This document shows positions 1 to 10,886 of a DNA stretch of 64,000 nucleotides, piece after piece. The notes beneath the pieces are model-generated. The model searched no databases. It had not been told where the DNA came from and saw only the letters and a list, made by a program, of their open reading frames with translations. Location of the stretch: the NCBI GenBank assembly GCA_023101725.1, contig JALJCO010013705.1:142817-206816 (forward strand). The letters run 5' to 3'. This DNA comes from Atherinomorus stipes (lineage: Eukaryota > Chordata > Actinopteri > Atheriniformes > Atherinidae). A program made the position numbers and the translations under genes. Within the stretch, counting starts at the first letter, position 1. Each line of letters starts with the position of its first letter.

Positions 1-847
1 ATTGTCTTGCTGTTTTTTTGCATCTATTTTAGTACGTCTGAAAAGCAGGTGCAAACTTGCAGCTTTGCGCAGAAAAGGCTGCAACTTCTGAGAAGGACGA
101 TCCTGGGCACACACACATCTGATTCAAAATCATTTTTCATGAGCAGTGAGGGCAGCGTATTTAGTTCTCAATGTTGAATTTGATAAAAGTTAATACAGCA
201 AACACCACTATTTAACACGGGTCTAAAATAATCTAGATAAATGACAGTTTGCGGCCACAATGGAGCTTAATGAAAACTAAAGCTGCATGAATTGTGTCTT
301 TTCATTTCCCCTTTTTTGCCAACGTCATGTTTTAACATGGATTTTAGCACCTGGACAGGACCACAGGATCACCTGGCAGCGCAAGCTCTGAAGCCGTTGG
401 TATTGTGTCAAAGTGAGCACCTCCTGCATAATAGAGACCGTCGAAGCTGCAGACACTTTCATTTGTTCAGCAACTGCAACATGTCCTCATAAATTGGCCA
501 CTTCTGAGGCTTTGCACAGATACTTGTTGTATTATTTTTTATATTCATCATACTTATGTAAAATTATTTTAGTTTATTCCGTCCTCCTAATATCTCTATC
601 TTCATCAAACACGACTGGCATCATATTTCCTTTTGTGCTGTCGTCTCACGCAATTTGCCACACTTCAAACCTCGAAACATGCAAAACGTAATTGATATAG
701 GGGCGTTTCCAACACGTTTGCACCTGCTGTCATTTGCGCCTTCATTCTTGGTAAATCACTCGCAAACCGTTGTTCAGCCCCTCGCACAAAATTCCAGATT
801 ATGTGGGCAAATTACTACACACAAATTTGGATCTTGATAAATCCAGC
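1..847 (-). mobile_element. Non-autonomous DNA element, family A copy 1 (cut by window start)
   Basis: The reverse complement matches the element at 14256-15027 in two blocks: 600-847 matches its left end, and about 25-160 matches its middle. The right end lies before the window. The terminal stretch at 840-847 reads (minus strand) GGGGCTGGATTTATCAAG, against GGGACGGATTTATCAAG in copy 2. Copy 1 carries roughly 430 bp of internal sequence (about 165-595) that copy 2 lacks, so copy 2 is the internally deleted form. Short reading frames inside have no recognisable domain. The element abuts Tc1 sequence directly at 848, so it probably inserted into that Tc1 copy. The superfamily is uncertain; Harbinger-like is my best guess. 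Confidence 0.75.
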
Positions 848-1180
848 CCCATGTCACAAAGCTCAAATCATCTCCAACTGCTTCCATGAACATGAACATG
901 ACAAGGACTTCACTGTACTCCACAGTCACCAGATCTCAATCCAACAGAGCAGATTTGGGATGTGGTGGAGCAGGAGATTTTCATCATCGATGTGTAGCCC
1001 ACAAATCTGCAGCAACTGTGATGCTATCATGTCAATATGGAGCAAAATCTCTGAGTGATGTTTCCAACAACTTGCTGAATCCATAACACGAAGAATTAAG
1101 GCAGTTCTGAAGGTAAAAGAGGTCCAACCTGGTACTGGGAAGGTGGACCTGATGAAGTGGACGGTCTATGAATGAGGCTG
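848..1180 (+). mobile_element. Tc1-like transposon fragment, 3' third
   Basis: This is the C-terminal end of a dead Tc1/mariner transposase followed by a degraded terminal repeat. In broken frames one can read the catalytic-domain pieces HKAQIISNC and DAIMSIWSKISE, which also occur in the copies at 24675-25478 and 52318-53312. The 3' terminus near 1137-1172 (GTGGACCTGATGAAGTGG) is a decayed version of the family's 'cctaataaagtgg' end. Frameshifts and the missing 5' two thirds make it a relic. Confidence 0.85.
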
Positions 1181-1549
1181 CATTAACACAGTACAGACTG
1201 GAACAAAATGAAGCTGATCTGAAACTCAGTGTGAATATCTGCTCAATTAGCTGCACTGGTAAATTTAGTCCCTGAATCCACACCAATTATTCTTTGAATC
1301 ATTTCAAGCTGATGATATAAGTCTCATTTTCAGCCTGCTTATTACCCACAGAGTGTTGGCCTGGTAACGACCTCTCACCGCCTTAGTCAGCTAAGACATC
1401 AGCTCTGTTTGTAAAAAGAAATTCACCCAGTTTTTATCTCACCGCATCCCACATGCTGAGGTTGCTCACTGGAAATATTGGTAAACATTCATGAGCAATC
1501 GGGTTTTTGTCTTGGTTGAGTCGATGAGCAGTGAATTAAAGGATTACAG
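1181..1549. other. No recognisable feature
   Basis: Moderately AT-rich DNA. I see no open frame, repeat end or motif that I can name. Confidence 0.5.
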
Positions 1550-2045
1550 AAGTGACGGAGAAGTCAAGCTACATGTATGAATAGGAGACATGTTGGAGCA
1601 CGCTGGAGAAAATAAAGAGCAGGATGAGGCTGAAAGTGAGCAGATTTCCAAAGGGACTTTTTTAAGCAGGAACTGTCAGTGAAAAGAAAATGACAAAGAA
1701 AAGAAGGCAGGATGATGAGGGATAGAAGCACCATCTTCATCTGTAAACTGAACAAAGGAAGAGGATGAAGAGGAAACAAAAAGAGAAAATGATACAAAAG
1801 AAGAAGACATAAATGCCAAGATACATGGAGAAGGAAAATGAAATATGTATACAAGGAAGAACGGTATGTGGAAGGACAACAGAAGGCATGAGAGGATGAA
1901 AATCAAACTGAAAGGAAGCAGGAGACAAGGACATGCGTGACAAGGAGACACAAGCCATCCTTTTATGTGGAGGGAGAAAAGATGTGAAACTAAGAAAGGA
2001 GGAGAAGGCAGGAAATGGAAAAAAAAGAAGCAGAAAAAAATCGTT
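1550..2045. repeat. Purine-rich low-complexity tract
   Basis: The plus strand is made almost entirely of GGA/GAA/AAG-type words. The overlapping minus-strand frames of 91-106 codons are the matching S/F/L-rich translations and are not credible proteins. Confidence 0.7.
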
Positions 2046-2472
2046 ATGACAGCTCAATTGGTGTAAAAGGTAAAGAGAAAATCAGCATTACTTTTTTTCA
2101 ACCACAGTTGTTTCAGCCATAGTTCAGGTCTGGTGCTTGAACCAGTTCAAAGTTGGTTCCAGCAAAAAACTTGTTAGAGTTTCCCTCAGTCACAACATTA
2201 TGTAGCTCTAAACCTTTCTATCTCGTTTCGTCTGCAACCCCACTCGAATTTGTACTAATCTTGGTACAGTTTGATATTGTTACATACTCTGTGAGAAGCG
2301 AGAACTTTCTTCTTGTGCGCAATGCCACAAGAACAAAATGACATCATGTTGTTCTTATGGACATCGAGGGCATCTTGCACCTTGTTCTTGACACCTCGGC
2401 AAAGCAGAACTTTCTTCTTGTGGGGCTCCAAGACGTATTGTGTGATTGGTCAGAGATTTGAGTTGGGCATGG
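2046..2472. other. Unassigned, with a 17-bp direct repeat
   Basis: AGAACTTTCTTCTTGTG occurs at 2301-2317 and again at 2406-2422, 105 bp apart. Between them is a short inverted repeat around AAGAACA/TGTTCTT. I do not recognise the repeat. Confidence 0.5.
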
Positions 2473-2879
2473 TTAACTCATTGACTGCCAGACGTTTTCC
2501 GAGCAGAGCGCTCCATATTACCAGGGTTTTTAAGCATTTTCACGGATTTTTGGAGAGTCACAGAATATTGTGTACTATGCCTACGCAAACACTGAATGTA
2601 CCAAAAGAAAGCTTAGACTTTCTTTTTTTATTAGAAAAAACCATTTGTTTCTAGCTTTTTCCATTCTTTAGTAATCTGCTGTAGAACATGGGTTTGTTGC
2701 AGCGAAAATGCCTTCTTTAGAACAAAATCTGAGAAAACGAGCTTTAAATAATGCAACGTCAGGGTTGCTATACCGCCCCGGTGCAGACGCCTCCTCTGAT
2801 GGGGTTCCCTCACTTTTTCCATCTGTACTCAGCCTCAGGTATATCAATGTACTGGGGAGTTTTTTGTTTTTTTTTTAAT

Positions 2880-2888
2880 TTCATATAC

Positions 2889-2921
<33 letters not shown>

Positions 2922-2925
2922 AATT
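2880..2925. repeat. (AT)n microsatellite
   Basis: Alternating TA/CA dinucleotides follow a T-run. Confidence 0.9.
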
Positions 2926-2954
2926 CATGCTTTAATATTTGGGGGGGTTGAAGG

Positions 2955-3052
2955 GCAGCAGGTAGGAATGTTTTTAAACTATAAAGCGCTTTGAGTTGCG
3001 CAACCTGCTGGAAAAGCGCTTCATAAATAAAGATTGATTGATTGATTGATGT
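2955..3052 (+). mobile_element. LINE/SINE 3'-tail fragment
   Basis: It reads 'ataaagcgctttgagt' then 'gaaaagcgcttcataaataaa' and ends in (GATT)n. This is the usual 3' tail of fish L2-type retroposons, where the short repeated tail marks the priming end. It lies inside element T1, so it inserted later. Confidence 0.65.
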
Positions 3053-3527
3053 GCTTCAAGTGGAAAAGTGGTGTCTCACAACATAACATTTGACAGAAAT
3101 GTCTCTTGCTATTTGCTATCCGTCACTCCCTCCTTCTACTCAGCCAGTTCTGCTTAGCCTGCTTATCAGTTTTTCCACAAACTTTCCTCTCACGTCCGCC
3201 ACCTAAACTGCTTCGATTACGAGCAGTCGCCATGTTCAAGCACACTTCCTGGGTTGATCTACATCACCATGGCAGCACAGCACCACTTCCTGGTAGATTT
3301 TTTAAGCTTGTCTGACATGGCCATCTGCATCTTAAAACCCGCAATTAACTTGTAAAAACGTGATTGGTAGTTAACGATCGGATTTGAATTAGTGTGTTTA
3401 CACGTGAATGGCAGCCAGTGAGTTAACATGGAGATGCTTGAAGCGTGAGTCATTTCTGCAGATGTGAGGTTGAGCGGATAGTTTTAATAAACAGCTGATC
3501 GATGTGGTGAGAAATTGCAAAATTGTA

Positions 3528-3740
3528 TAGTGTTTCTCAATCCTGCTCGTCAAGGACCCCTGCCTTTGCTGGTTTTCAAGATGTTTAAACTTTAACACAC
3601 CTGATGCAGATGCTCGTTAGCAGGCTTGGAAAGAACTTACAGTTCGGTTGATCTGAATCCGGTGTGGTGGAGTTGGAAACCTGAAATACAGTACATGCCG
3701 AGCAGGGGTCCCTGGGGACCAGGACTGAGAAACCCTGGTA
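3528..3740. mobile_element. hAT-type MITE
   Basis: The ends are imperfect inverted repeats: GTGTTTCTCAATCCTG on the left and, read from the right, GGGTTTCTCAGTCCTG. The element is about 210 bp with no coding capacity. The terminal and internal wording (AAGGACCCCTGCC, TTAACACACCTGATGCAGATG) matches a MITE group common in fish. An 8-bp target duplication could not be made out. Confidence 0.65.
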
Positions 3741-4241
3741 AATACATGGAAACCACCATGAGCGCAACCCCATCCTGCAACGGACAAAGCTCGTCGTAAC
3801 TGTACAATCCCTGGGTACATGTTGGCTAACCAACCAGACATTGAATTGGGGCAGCGGTAACAACTGTAGCAATCTCAAACAACATGAACATTAAAAACAA
3901 AGGACCAGAAGGAGCTGGAAAATCACTGAAGGCTCAAGGAGGATGTAGGGAGTGAAGGCAACAGTGGTGACTGGAGCTGTGAGTCAGTTCTGTTACTTCC
4001 AGACTAGGAGAGTGACTCAAATGAATCCCAGGAAGGGCATGTGGAGGCTGATCTTATTCTCAGTTCATACAATGTTTGATAGGTAGTGAAAAATACTTTG
4101 CTCTCTCTTCTTAGATTGGACAGATGTCGTCATTGCCAAGGTGTCTTCCCCTGACACAGGAGGGTTGGTCTGTACCAGTTAGAGGAACAATGTGAGGATA
4201 GCTCATGACATGATAACTGTGAGTATGATATAACCTTCATA
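3741..4241. other. No recognisable feature
   Basis: Mixed-composition DNA with short scattered frames. Nothing can be supported. Confidence 0.45.
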
Positions 4242-4326
4242 TAGGGCTGGGCGATATAGCCTCAAATTTATATTGCGGTATAATCTGAAATATGTGCAGT
4301 AATGATGACCTTGCAATATATTATTT
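4242..4326 (+). mobile_element. DNA-transposon end fragment (GGGCTGGGCGATAT type)
   Basis: TAGGGCTGGGCGATATAGCC followed by TATATTGCGGTATAAT is a terminal sequence seen on many fish hAT-like elements. Only about 85 bp remain before the Tc1 copy starts, so the Tc1 insertion or a deletion removed the rest. Confidence 0.5.
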
Positions 4327-4627
4327 TCTTCTGGCCACTTTATTAAGTATACCTTGCTAGTACCAGGTTGGACCCCCTTTTGCATTCAGAACTGCCTTTA
4401 TCCTTCGTGGCATAGATTCAATAAGGTACTGGAAACATTCCTCAGAGATTTTGCTCCATATTGACATGACAGCATCACGTAGTTGCTGTAGATTTGTTAC
4501 ATCCATAAAGTAAACCTCCCGTTCCACCACATCCCAAAGGTGCTATATTGGAGATCTGGTGACTGTGGAGTTCACTTGAGTACAATGAACTCATTGTCAT
4601 GTTAAAAAAACACACCAAACCACACCA

Positions 4628-4993
4628 TTACACCACCACCAGCAACCTGAACCGTTGATACAAGGCAGGATGGATCCATGCTCTCATGTGGTTGACACCA
4701 AATTCTGAGCCTACCATCCAAATTTTGTTGCAGAAATCAAGACTCATCAGACAAGGCAACATTTCTCCATCTTCTATTGTCCAGTTTTGGTGAGCCTGTG
4801 TGAATTGTAGCCTCTGTTTCCTGTTCTTAGTTGACAGGAGTGTTACCCGGTGTGGTCTTCTGCAGCTGTAGCCCATCTGCTTCCAGGTTGGATGTGTTGT
4901 GCATTCAGAGATGCTCTTCTGCATACTTTGGTTGTAACGAGTGGTTATTTGAGTTTCTGTTGCCTTTCTATCAGCTCGAACCAGTCTGGCCAT
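4628..4993 (-). pseudogene. Tc1 transposase remnant (121 codons)
   Basis: This frame begins MARLVRADRKATETQ and contains the linker SCRRPHRVTLLSTKNRK and the start of the DDE domain (HQNWTIEDGEMLPCL). Intact family members are about 340 residues, so this is roughly one third. The first catalytic Asp region is altered: where active copies have 'WSDESRF' this reads CLMSLDF. The rest of the DDE core is deleted. It cannot be active. Confidence 0.85.
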
Positions 4994-5316
4994 TCTCCTC
5001 TGACCTCTGGCATGAACAAGGCATTTGCGCTCTCAGAACTGCTGCTCACTGGATATTTTGTTTTTTTCGGAACATTCTCTGTAAACCCTAGAGATGGTTG
5101 TGCAGGAAAATCCCAGTAGATCAGCAGTTTCTGAAATACTCAGACCAGCCTGTCCAGCACCAACAACTATGCCACGTTCAAAGTCACTTAAATCACCTTT
5201 CTTCCCATTCTGATGCCTGGTTTGAGCTACAGCAGATCATCTTGACCATGTCTACATGCCTAAATGCAGAGTTGCTTCCATGTGATCAGAAATTTGCATT
5301 GAGCAGTATGACAGGT

Positions 5317-5525
5317 TAGGTATGTTAGGTTAATTGATCACTCTAAATTGCCCCTAGGAATGAATGTGAGCGTGAATGGTTGTCTGTCTCTCTGTGTTGG
5401 CCCTGCGACAGACTGGCGACCTGTCCAGGGTGTACCCTGCCTCTCGCCTAATAGCTGGGATAGGCTCCAGCAGCCCCCACGACCCTGAACTGGATAAGCG
5501 GTACAGAAAATGATGATGATGATGA
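5317..5525 (+). mobile_element. Short retroposon with (GAT)n tail inserted in Tc1
   Basis: It is 209 bp long and flanked by the 13-bp direct repeat CAGTATGACAGGT at 5304-5316 and 5526-5538, a clear target-site duplication. The body carries the widespread fish phrases CTAAATTGCCCCTAGG, GGCGACCTGTCCAGGGTGT and GATAGGCTCCAGCAG, then GATAAGCGG and a GAT-repeat tail. It has no reading frame. The tail type fits an RTE/L2-mobilised non-autonomous retroposon. Confidence 0.8.
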
Positions 5526-5562
5526 CAGTATGACAGGTGTACCTAAAAAGTGGGTGGTGTGT

Positions 5563-6459
5563 GTATGTCAGAATGAGTGTTTCTGAACATACTCACATAC
5601 CAGATACATTGCAGCAGAACCAACATTTCAAAAAAGTATAAAAAGCCATTTTTAACAACAGTACTGTGCAAAACTTATTTTAAAGTAATAGAAAACCATT
5701 AAAGTTCTGCATTTTTTTGTTTTGTTTTGTTTTTTTCTGTTAACAAATTAAAAATTTTCAATATCTGGTGTCAATATGAACACTGAACATCACTGTTTAT
5801 GCTCTTTGCGTGCAGTGATTAAACTTTCTTGTACATCAGAGGTTGTTCATCAGGAACAGTAAACACTGACTTTTCCATCAAACCCACGTGGGTGCTCGGT
5901 ATCCTCTGTAGGTGCTCGGGGCCCGAAATGAGCACCTATGTTTACCAGTGTCAACTTCATCAGTCTACAGTAGCATATGGCTGTTACTTCTTCTCTCTAC
6001 AGACTCCACTCATAGCTTGTCAGGTGGCCTCGAAGTTTACCTGCTTGTAGATTTTGCCTCTTCGCACTCTGCACATTGTGTTCACGTGCTCAGCAGACGT
6101 CTGACAGCAGCGTCTTGCCAACGGCACTGCCTGCTAGAGGCGGTAACGCGGCTTCAATTTAGAAACTCTGACGTTGTCATCATAAACATACACTATTGTG
6201 ATAGGCTGGAATGGTCAAAATCTCTACTGACAAATTTTGAAAATTTGACAAATTTATTTCGTATATCATTAATCCCATCACCTCTGTGTTATAAATGTGA
6301 CAGAGGACACATTCTTTGAGTCTGCATACAGGAAATGCTTTCTGTCATAAACACTACCTGATGGATCAGTTTTATAATAAAACACAGAAAGACTATTTGT
6401 TTGACTTGAGACTCGTTCTATAGGGCCATGTCTCAATCACCCCGCTTGCACGCCATAGC
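5563..6459. other. No gene recognised; possible L1-like scrap near 6230-6320
   Basis: A 135-codon plus-strand frame (5912-6319) ends LIPSPLCYKCDRGH, faintly like the Cys motif at the C end of L1 ORF2, but nothing upstream supports a protein. T-rich runs lie around 5708-5740. Confidence 0.35.
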
Positions 6460-6470
6460 ACACTACTTTT

Positions 6471-7964
6471 TTTCTTTTTTGGAATACTTTATTTTGAAGA
6501 ACAGTACAACTCAGTCCCATTAAAAAAAAAAAAACTCAATATGAAATGTGGAGAATAATATCAATGGTAATGTTTAAGACAAAATACATAAAAGAAAACA
6601 AACAAATGTATAAGATAAATTGAAAGACCAACACAAAAGAAGGGAGAAAAAAGAAGAAGAAAAGACTATAAAGGATAGCAAATACTACTGCCAGGATCTC
6701 TCAACTATTGTACCTGGGCATTGCTGTTGGTTTACAGTCAAACTATTTCAAAGTTTACAACGGGTCCATAGCTTGTAATGGTAGTGTCTCTACATACTCA
6801 ATGAAAGGCTGCCACTTTTTAAGAAGTCATCATGTTTGTTTCCAACGATATATGTGATCTTCTCTAGTCAAGGTTGGACTGGGACCGAAAAGTAGTCCTG
6901 ACATTTTTGGCCATGGTGACCCACAATAATTATTTATACGATATACAAAAGCACATGACATAAAGGATTTTTGTGCACATTATATTGTTCCAACAGTGTC
7001 ACAATTCCCATCTTAAAATTAAAGTGGATGACAAAGAAAAAGTGCTAGATTTCTCTTCCATGTTCAGTTAAATTATACTATTTATAGAAATACACATTTA
7101 TGCCCACATTAAGACCATGTATCCATGTAAAATAACGATCTCTTCACCAAAGTGGCATCTTAAAGTATGAAAAAAAAGAGAAAATGAAAAGGAGATTTAA
7201 TTGGATTTGGCCAATGTACTTTCAAACAAATCAACCCCAATGGGCCGTCATGGTCACTGAAGATGACTTATAATTGATCTTTTAGGTTAAATCATGATAT
7301 CCCTGGGCCGGCCCAGCCCAAAAGTGTGCCCAGCCCACCGGGACACCAGATGGCCTGTCCACGCCTGTCTCTAATGTTAAACAAGACATCATTTCTGATA
7401 TCCATTTTGATATCAAGAGGGTGGAGTCTGACTTCCAGGTCAGTGCAAACAACAGCCAGAGCTGCATCAATGAATTTTATGGAACTGTGACTCAGTTGGT
7501 TACATTTCCTAGACCACATAGTCCTGGATCTAATGGAATTGGTGTTTTTATGATTTGTGTCAGTGTGCCATATATATCACGCCAGAATGTAGTAATTTTA
7601 TTACATTGCCATGTGCAGTGTAATATGGTGCCTACAGCAATGCCACATCTGAAACAGAGATTTGGAATAGCAGGGTTGTACTGGTGTAATTTATGGGGAG
7701 TTAGGTAAAGTTGGTAAAGAAAAGTTATAACTGATTAATTTAAATCTGGTGTTCACAGTACCAAATAAGCTTTTCTGGCATAAGCTAGACCATAGGTCCG
7801 CATGAATCATTACACCAAGGTCAGCCTCCCACCTCGGTCTTGATTAGTGTATGTTTTATTTTGGACATTCCTCCATCATGGTTGGATACATCTTACCAAT
7901 AAATTGCTTTGGTCCCTCACTATTGTCAAATATGTCCTCCACTTTTGTCAGGTTAAGCTGTAGT
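6471..7964 (-). mobile_element. 5'-truncated L1-clade LINE with 11-bp target duplication
   Basis: ACACTACTTTT at 6460-6470 and again at 7965-7975 brackets 1,494 bp. The left side starts with a T-rich tract, which is the poly(A) tail of a minus-strand element. The right part (minus strand) encodes the C terminus of L1 ORF2. The lower-coordinate half is 3' UTR-like, A/T-rich sequence. The 5' end is truncated, as is usual for L1. Confidence 0.85.
7400..7960 (-). pseudogene. L1 ORF2 C-terminal remnant
   Basis: Read on the minus strand from the 5' side: LTKVEDIFDNSEGPK, then RWEADLG near 7815-7830, TVNTRFKLI, and the Cys motif PNLCFRCGIAVGTILHCTW at about 7615-7670, followed by FWRDIYGTL. The order (W-x-x-D-L, then C-x-x-C, H and W-x-C) is that of the L1 ORF2 tail, downstream of the reverse transcriptase. 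Frames shift several times and stops occur, so the element is dead. No endonuclease or RT core remains. Confidence 0.8.
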
Positions 7965-7975
7965 ACACTACTTTT

Positions 7976-9507
7976 GAGTATAGGTGCGGTTTCAACTGAA
8001 ATTCAGTGGTTTGAAAAGAAACCGGATGCTGCCCCAATAACGGTCAAAAATCCAGTGCGGAACGAAGCTCACTACCTGCACTAAACAGACGCCTTCTCGC
8101 TGACGTAGCGGAACAGGGGGAACTTTTGAACTGTTTTCAGAGCTGAATAATGGTGGAGAAAAAAGTGGTGGTGACCCCAGCAGCAGCGGGGGCTGTATTA
8201 CTGCTGTATGTAATGTTCATGAAATTATTCAGATATAATTACAAAAATATTGTAAAATAAGAATTGAGAATAAGTCAGAAATTTGCAGCTAAACTGAGAT
8301 TTTTTTCTTCTCTCTATGTAATTCGACAGCTTTGTCACCCCTCCCTCCTTCATCTCTGCCCTTTTCTTTCTTTCTCATATGACAAAGCGTGAGAAAATGC
8401 TCCTAAAAGGTCCCTGTGAAGAGCTGCTGCCTACAAAGAAGAAAGAAGGTGAGATGGAAGAAAGAAAGATTATGTTTGATTTCTTCTCTCCATTCTCAGC
8501 ATTTTCCTCTCACTGTCTGACTGGACATCAATTATTCAGCTGGGTATTAGGTGGCCTACTTACCTCTGTTTGACACCCAAACACACACACATCAGAGATG
8601 TGTATGCACATTACACACTTGAGGTCAAATGGAGGTGAGCACATGGACAAAATATGTGATCAGCTGCGGAGCGACACATTCAAACACACACAGGTTCAGC
8701 AAGAAAACACACAAATGTTAAGCTCAGACTTGCACAAACACAGACGTGAAATGTATTCACAGATGAAAGAAAATGTAAATAAAGTACTGTACACACACCG
8801 ACGTGCGACCAGGAGCACACTGAAGATAAAACATACACAGATACACTCTGCTACCTTGTTGGCAGAGGAAATTCAACCATCAGAGCAGCGACACGGATGA
8901 GAAATAAACTGCGTCCCCTGTGGCCACTGAGGAGTTTGTTTCCAAAAGACCAGCATCTAATCACTTAATCTTCATGTTACAGCGAGAGCTGGGCCGGACT
9001 AACGTGTTTCAGTCCGATTCTGAGTGGAGACAGCAGACTTTTGTCAGCAACAGCTGTCCTTACTAAACTAGCAAAACCAAAATGTTGTCATCATTTCTGT
9101 ATTAATCATAGAGGTCATTTGTACAGTGGGTTATGATGAGACATATTTACAGTCAGGTCACGTCAGAGTTCACAGAGCTCAGGTGAAATGAAAGCCATAA
9201 AGCTGATGAGAACGTTGTGGTGGATGGATGGATGGACCACAGTCATTAATGCTGGACTTTGTGTATCATTTCCTGTTTTAAAATGCTCATCTTTAACCTT
9301 TACTATGATCTTCAAACCCAAACAATTGAAACTGAACACATCACTGTGACATCAGAGAGGAGTAACACACCATCCAGGTGGAGACCCTCTGGTGTTATTT
9401 TTGACCAGGCAGTGTACGTATGCAGCAAACAGGGTCTTTCATTAAAGATGAAAAAATGACTAAAACTTCAAGAAAAATGACTTCACTCTGATGTAGCATC
9501 TCATTTC
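7976..9507. other. No recognisable gene
   Basis: A CA-rich stretch around 8577-8600 and a decayed CA-rich 100-codon frame at 8598-8900 are visible. A short GGATG repeat lies near 9222-9236. No element ends or protein motifs were recognised. Confidence 0.45.
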
Positions 9508-9511
9508 TTAA

Positions 9512-10309
9512 AGGAGTGATGACATAGCAGTAAAAACTAGTTTATGTTGTTGGCATTACTTTATATGTAAATACTCCAAAGAAAAAAACTGCATTTTTTA
9601 CAGCGGAGTATTGTTTTGAAACGCCAGACCTCACTTCCTCAGTAATACAGTTGGGTCCGGTGATGATATGGAGCTTTACCCGGAGACCACGTTGACTTCA
9701 TTTTGATTGGCTACACCTTATTTGGCTATGACCTTATTTGGAGAATCTAGGTCAAGCTGCGGTCAGACTTTGCTAAAGGCTAACTGCTAGCAACATGGGC
9801 ACTTCAGACAGTGAGCTAGGTTTATCAGACAATACAGCATTTAGAAAATAAATAAACTTACAGGTAATGACAAGGTTGTGGCCCCCTCCCTCAGTGTTGC
9901 TGCAGAAGTTTGCTTTTAAATCCATTTGTTTGAAAACCCAAACCTGACTGCACAGAAGTTACTACTAGCTCCATACATGAAGCTGAATCAGACAGGGAGG
10001 GGAGGGGGGGAGCGGACGGTGCATAGACCGTTAGGAGAGAGGGGGGGGGGGGGCTGTTTACTTGATAGTGTTCTCTTATTGGAGCAATTAAATTACGTAG
10101 AATGATAGAACTACGTAGAATGATAGAACTACGTAGAATGATAGCCTGCTGTCTGATTCAACTGTTTCTGAGCAGAGAGACAAAGCTGACAGACCATAAA
10201 CAGGAACTTTGATTCTCACTCTGGACATTCACATGGCCTCATCAGTGCACAACAGATCATTTTATACCCCCAAAACCCCAGAAAAGGGAAATTTGATGTC
10301 ATGGCACCT
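9512..10309 (+). mobile_element. TTAA-flanked element, family T2, full copy
   Basis: TTAA at 9508-9511 and 10310-10313 brackets 798 bp. The left end is AGGAGTGATGACAT; read from the right the end is AGGTGCCATGACAT. Further copies start at 10314, 46040 and 63241, each directly after a TTAA. There is no coding capacity. Internally there is a 13-base G-run at 10041 and an 18-bp tandem repeat at 10092-10143. Confidence 0.85.
10092..10143. repeat. 18-bp tandem repeat, about 3 copies
   Basis: The unit TACGTAGAATGATAGAAC repeats almost perfectly inside family T2. Confidence 0.9.
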
Positions 10310-10313
10310 TTAA

Positions 10314-10372
10314 AGGAGTGATGACATAGCCGTAAAAACTAGTTCATGTAGTTGGCATTGCCGCATACTGGA
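10314..10372 (+). mobile_element. Family T2, left-end fragment
   Basis: It starts at the same TTAA that ends the full copy and follows it for about 59 bp (AGGAGTGATGACATAGCC and on) before similarity stops. The full copy therefore seems to have used the terminal TTAA of this copy as its target. Confidence 0.8.
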
Positions 10373-10700
10373 AGGCAAACATCGCTGGAATGTGCAGGCA
10401 GGATTATTCCGCGGCTTCTGTCTCAACTTCCGAACCACTCGCTGCTGTTTCAGTCATTCTTCGTGTAACCACTGGTACATCCCTTTTGCGTTTGTGTGCT
10501 TCAGCTTGCGGCTTAAACTCTGTTCTTTTGAGCATTGGCGCCACATCATCATGTGATTACCTGACTGCACCTTACTGGTGGTACGTAGTGACAAGTATCT
10601 CATAACGTGTGAGGTATCCAAAAGCAAGCTGTTTGTTTAGTGAGCCGTTCACGCCTCTCTAATAAAACAGACTGTGATGTGCGCACTTATAAGACCAAAA
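10373..10700. other. No recognisable feature
   Basis: A 71-codon frame at 10390-10605 has no recognisable motif. Confidence 0.4.
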
Positions 10701-10714
10701 ATAAAAGTAACAAC

Positions 10715-10886
10715 CGGGATATATGCTGTTGTAGCGGAGTAGAAGTAGCGTTTCTTTTTCATAAATGTACTTGAGTAAAAGTAAAAACTATAACATAATA
10801 AACTTATTCTTAAAAGTACAATTTATGTAGAAATGTACTCAAGTAAATTTAACGGAGTAAATGTAGCGCGTTACTACCCACCTCTG
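10715..10886 (-). mobile_element. hAT element end (CAGAGGTGGG type)
   Basis: Read on the minus strand it begins CAGAGGTGGGTAGTAACGCG and continues with ACTCCGTTAAATTTACTTGA and other GTA/AGT-rich subterminal repeats. This end is shared by many teleost hAT elements. The partner end was not found in the window. Confidence 0.7.

Larger units (their letters stand above)
2477..3422. mobile_element. TTAA-flanked inverted-repeat element, family T1
   Basis: TTAA at 2473-2476 and 3423-3426 brackets a 946-bp element. Its ends are inverted: CTCATTGACTGCCA on the left and, read from the right, CTCACTGGCTGCCA (12 of 14 match). TTAA duplication is the signature of piggyBac-type transposition, but I see no transposase, so it is a non-autonomous or decayed member. 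It contains an (AT)n run near 2880-2925 and a LINE-type tail at 2955-3052. Confidence 0.75.
4328..5562 (-). mobile_element. Tc1-like transposon, near full length, dead
   Basis: Both ends are present: CTGGCCACTTTATTAAGTAT at the left and, read from the right, CACCACCCACTTTTTAGG. The transposase runs on the minus strand. The helix-turn-helix part (GLSISETADLLGF and following residues) is readable around 5092-5150. The middle is open at 4628-4993. The part that should encode the QQDNAPCHKA catalytic segment is deleted near 4605-4625 and replaced by an A/C-rich filler. A small retroposon interrupts the 5' end. Confidence 0.9.

Noticed and set aside
1564..2057. Overlapping minus-strand frames of 91-106 codons, hydrophobic
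   Set aside because: They are translations of a purine-rich tract; Phe/Leu/Ser content mimics membrane proteins without any motif.
5912..6319. 135-codon plus-strand frame with a C-x-x-C near its end
   Set aside because: There is no upstream domain, start context or conserved order; the L1-like resemblance is limited to a few residues.
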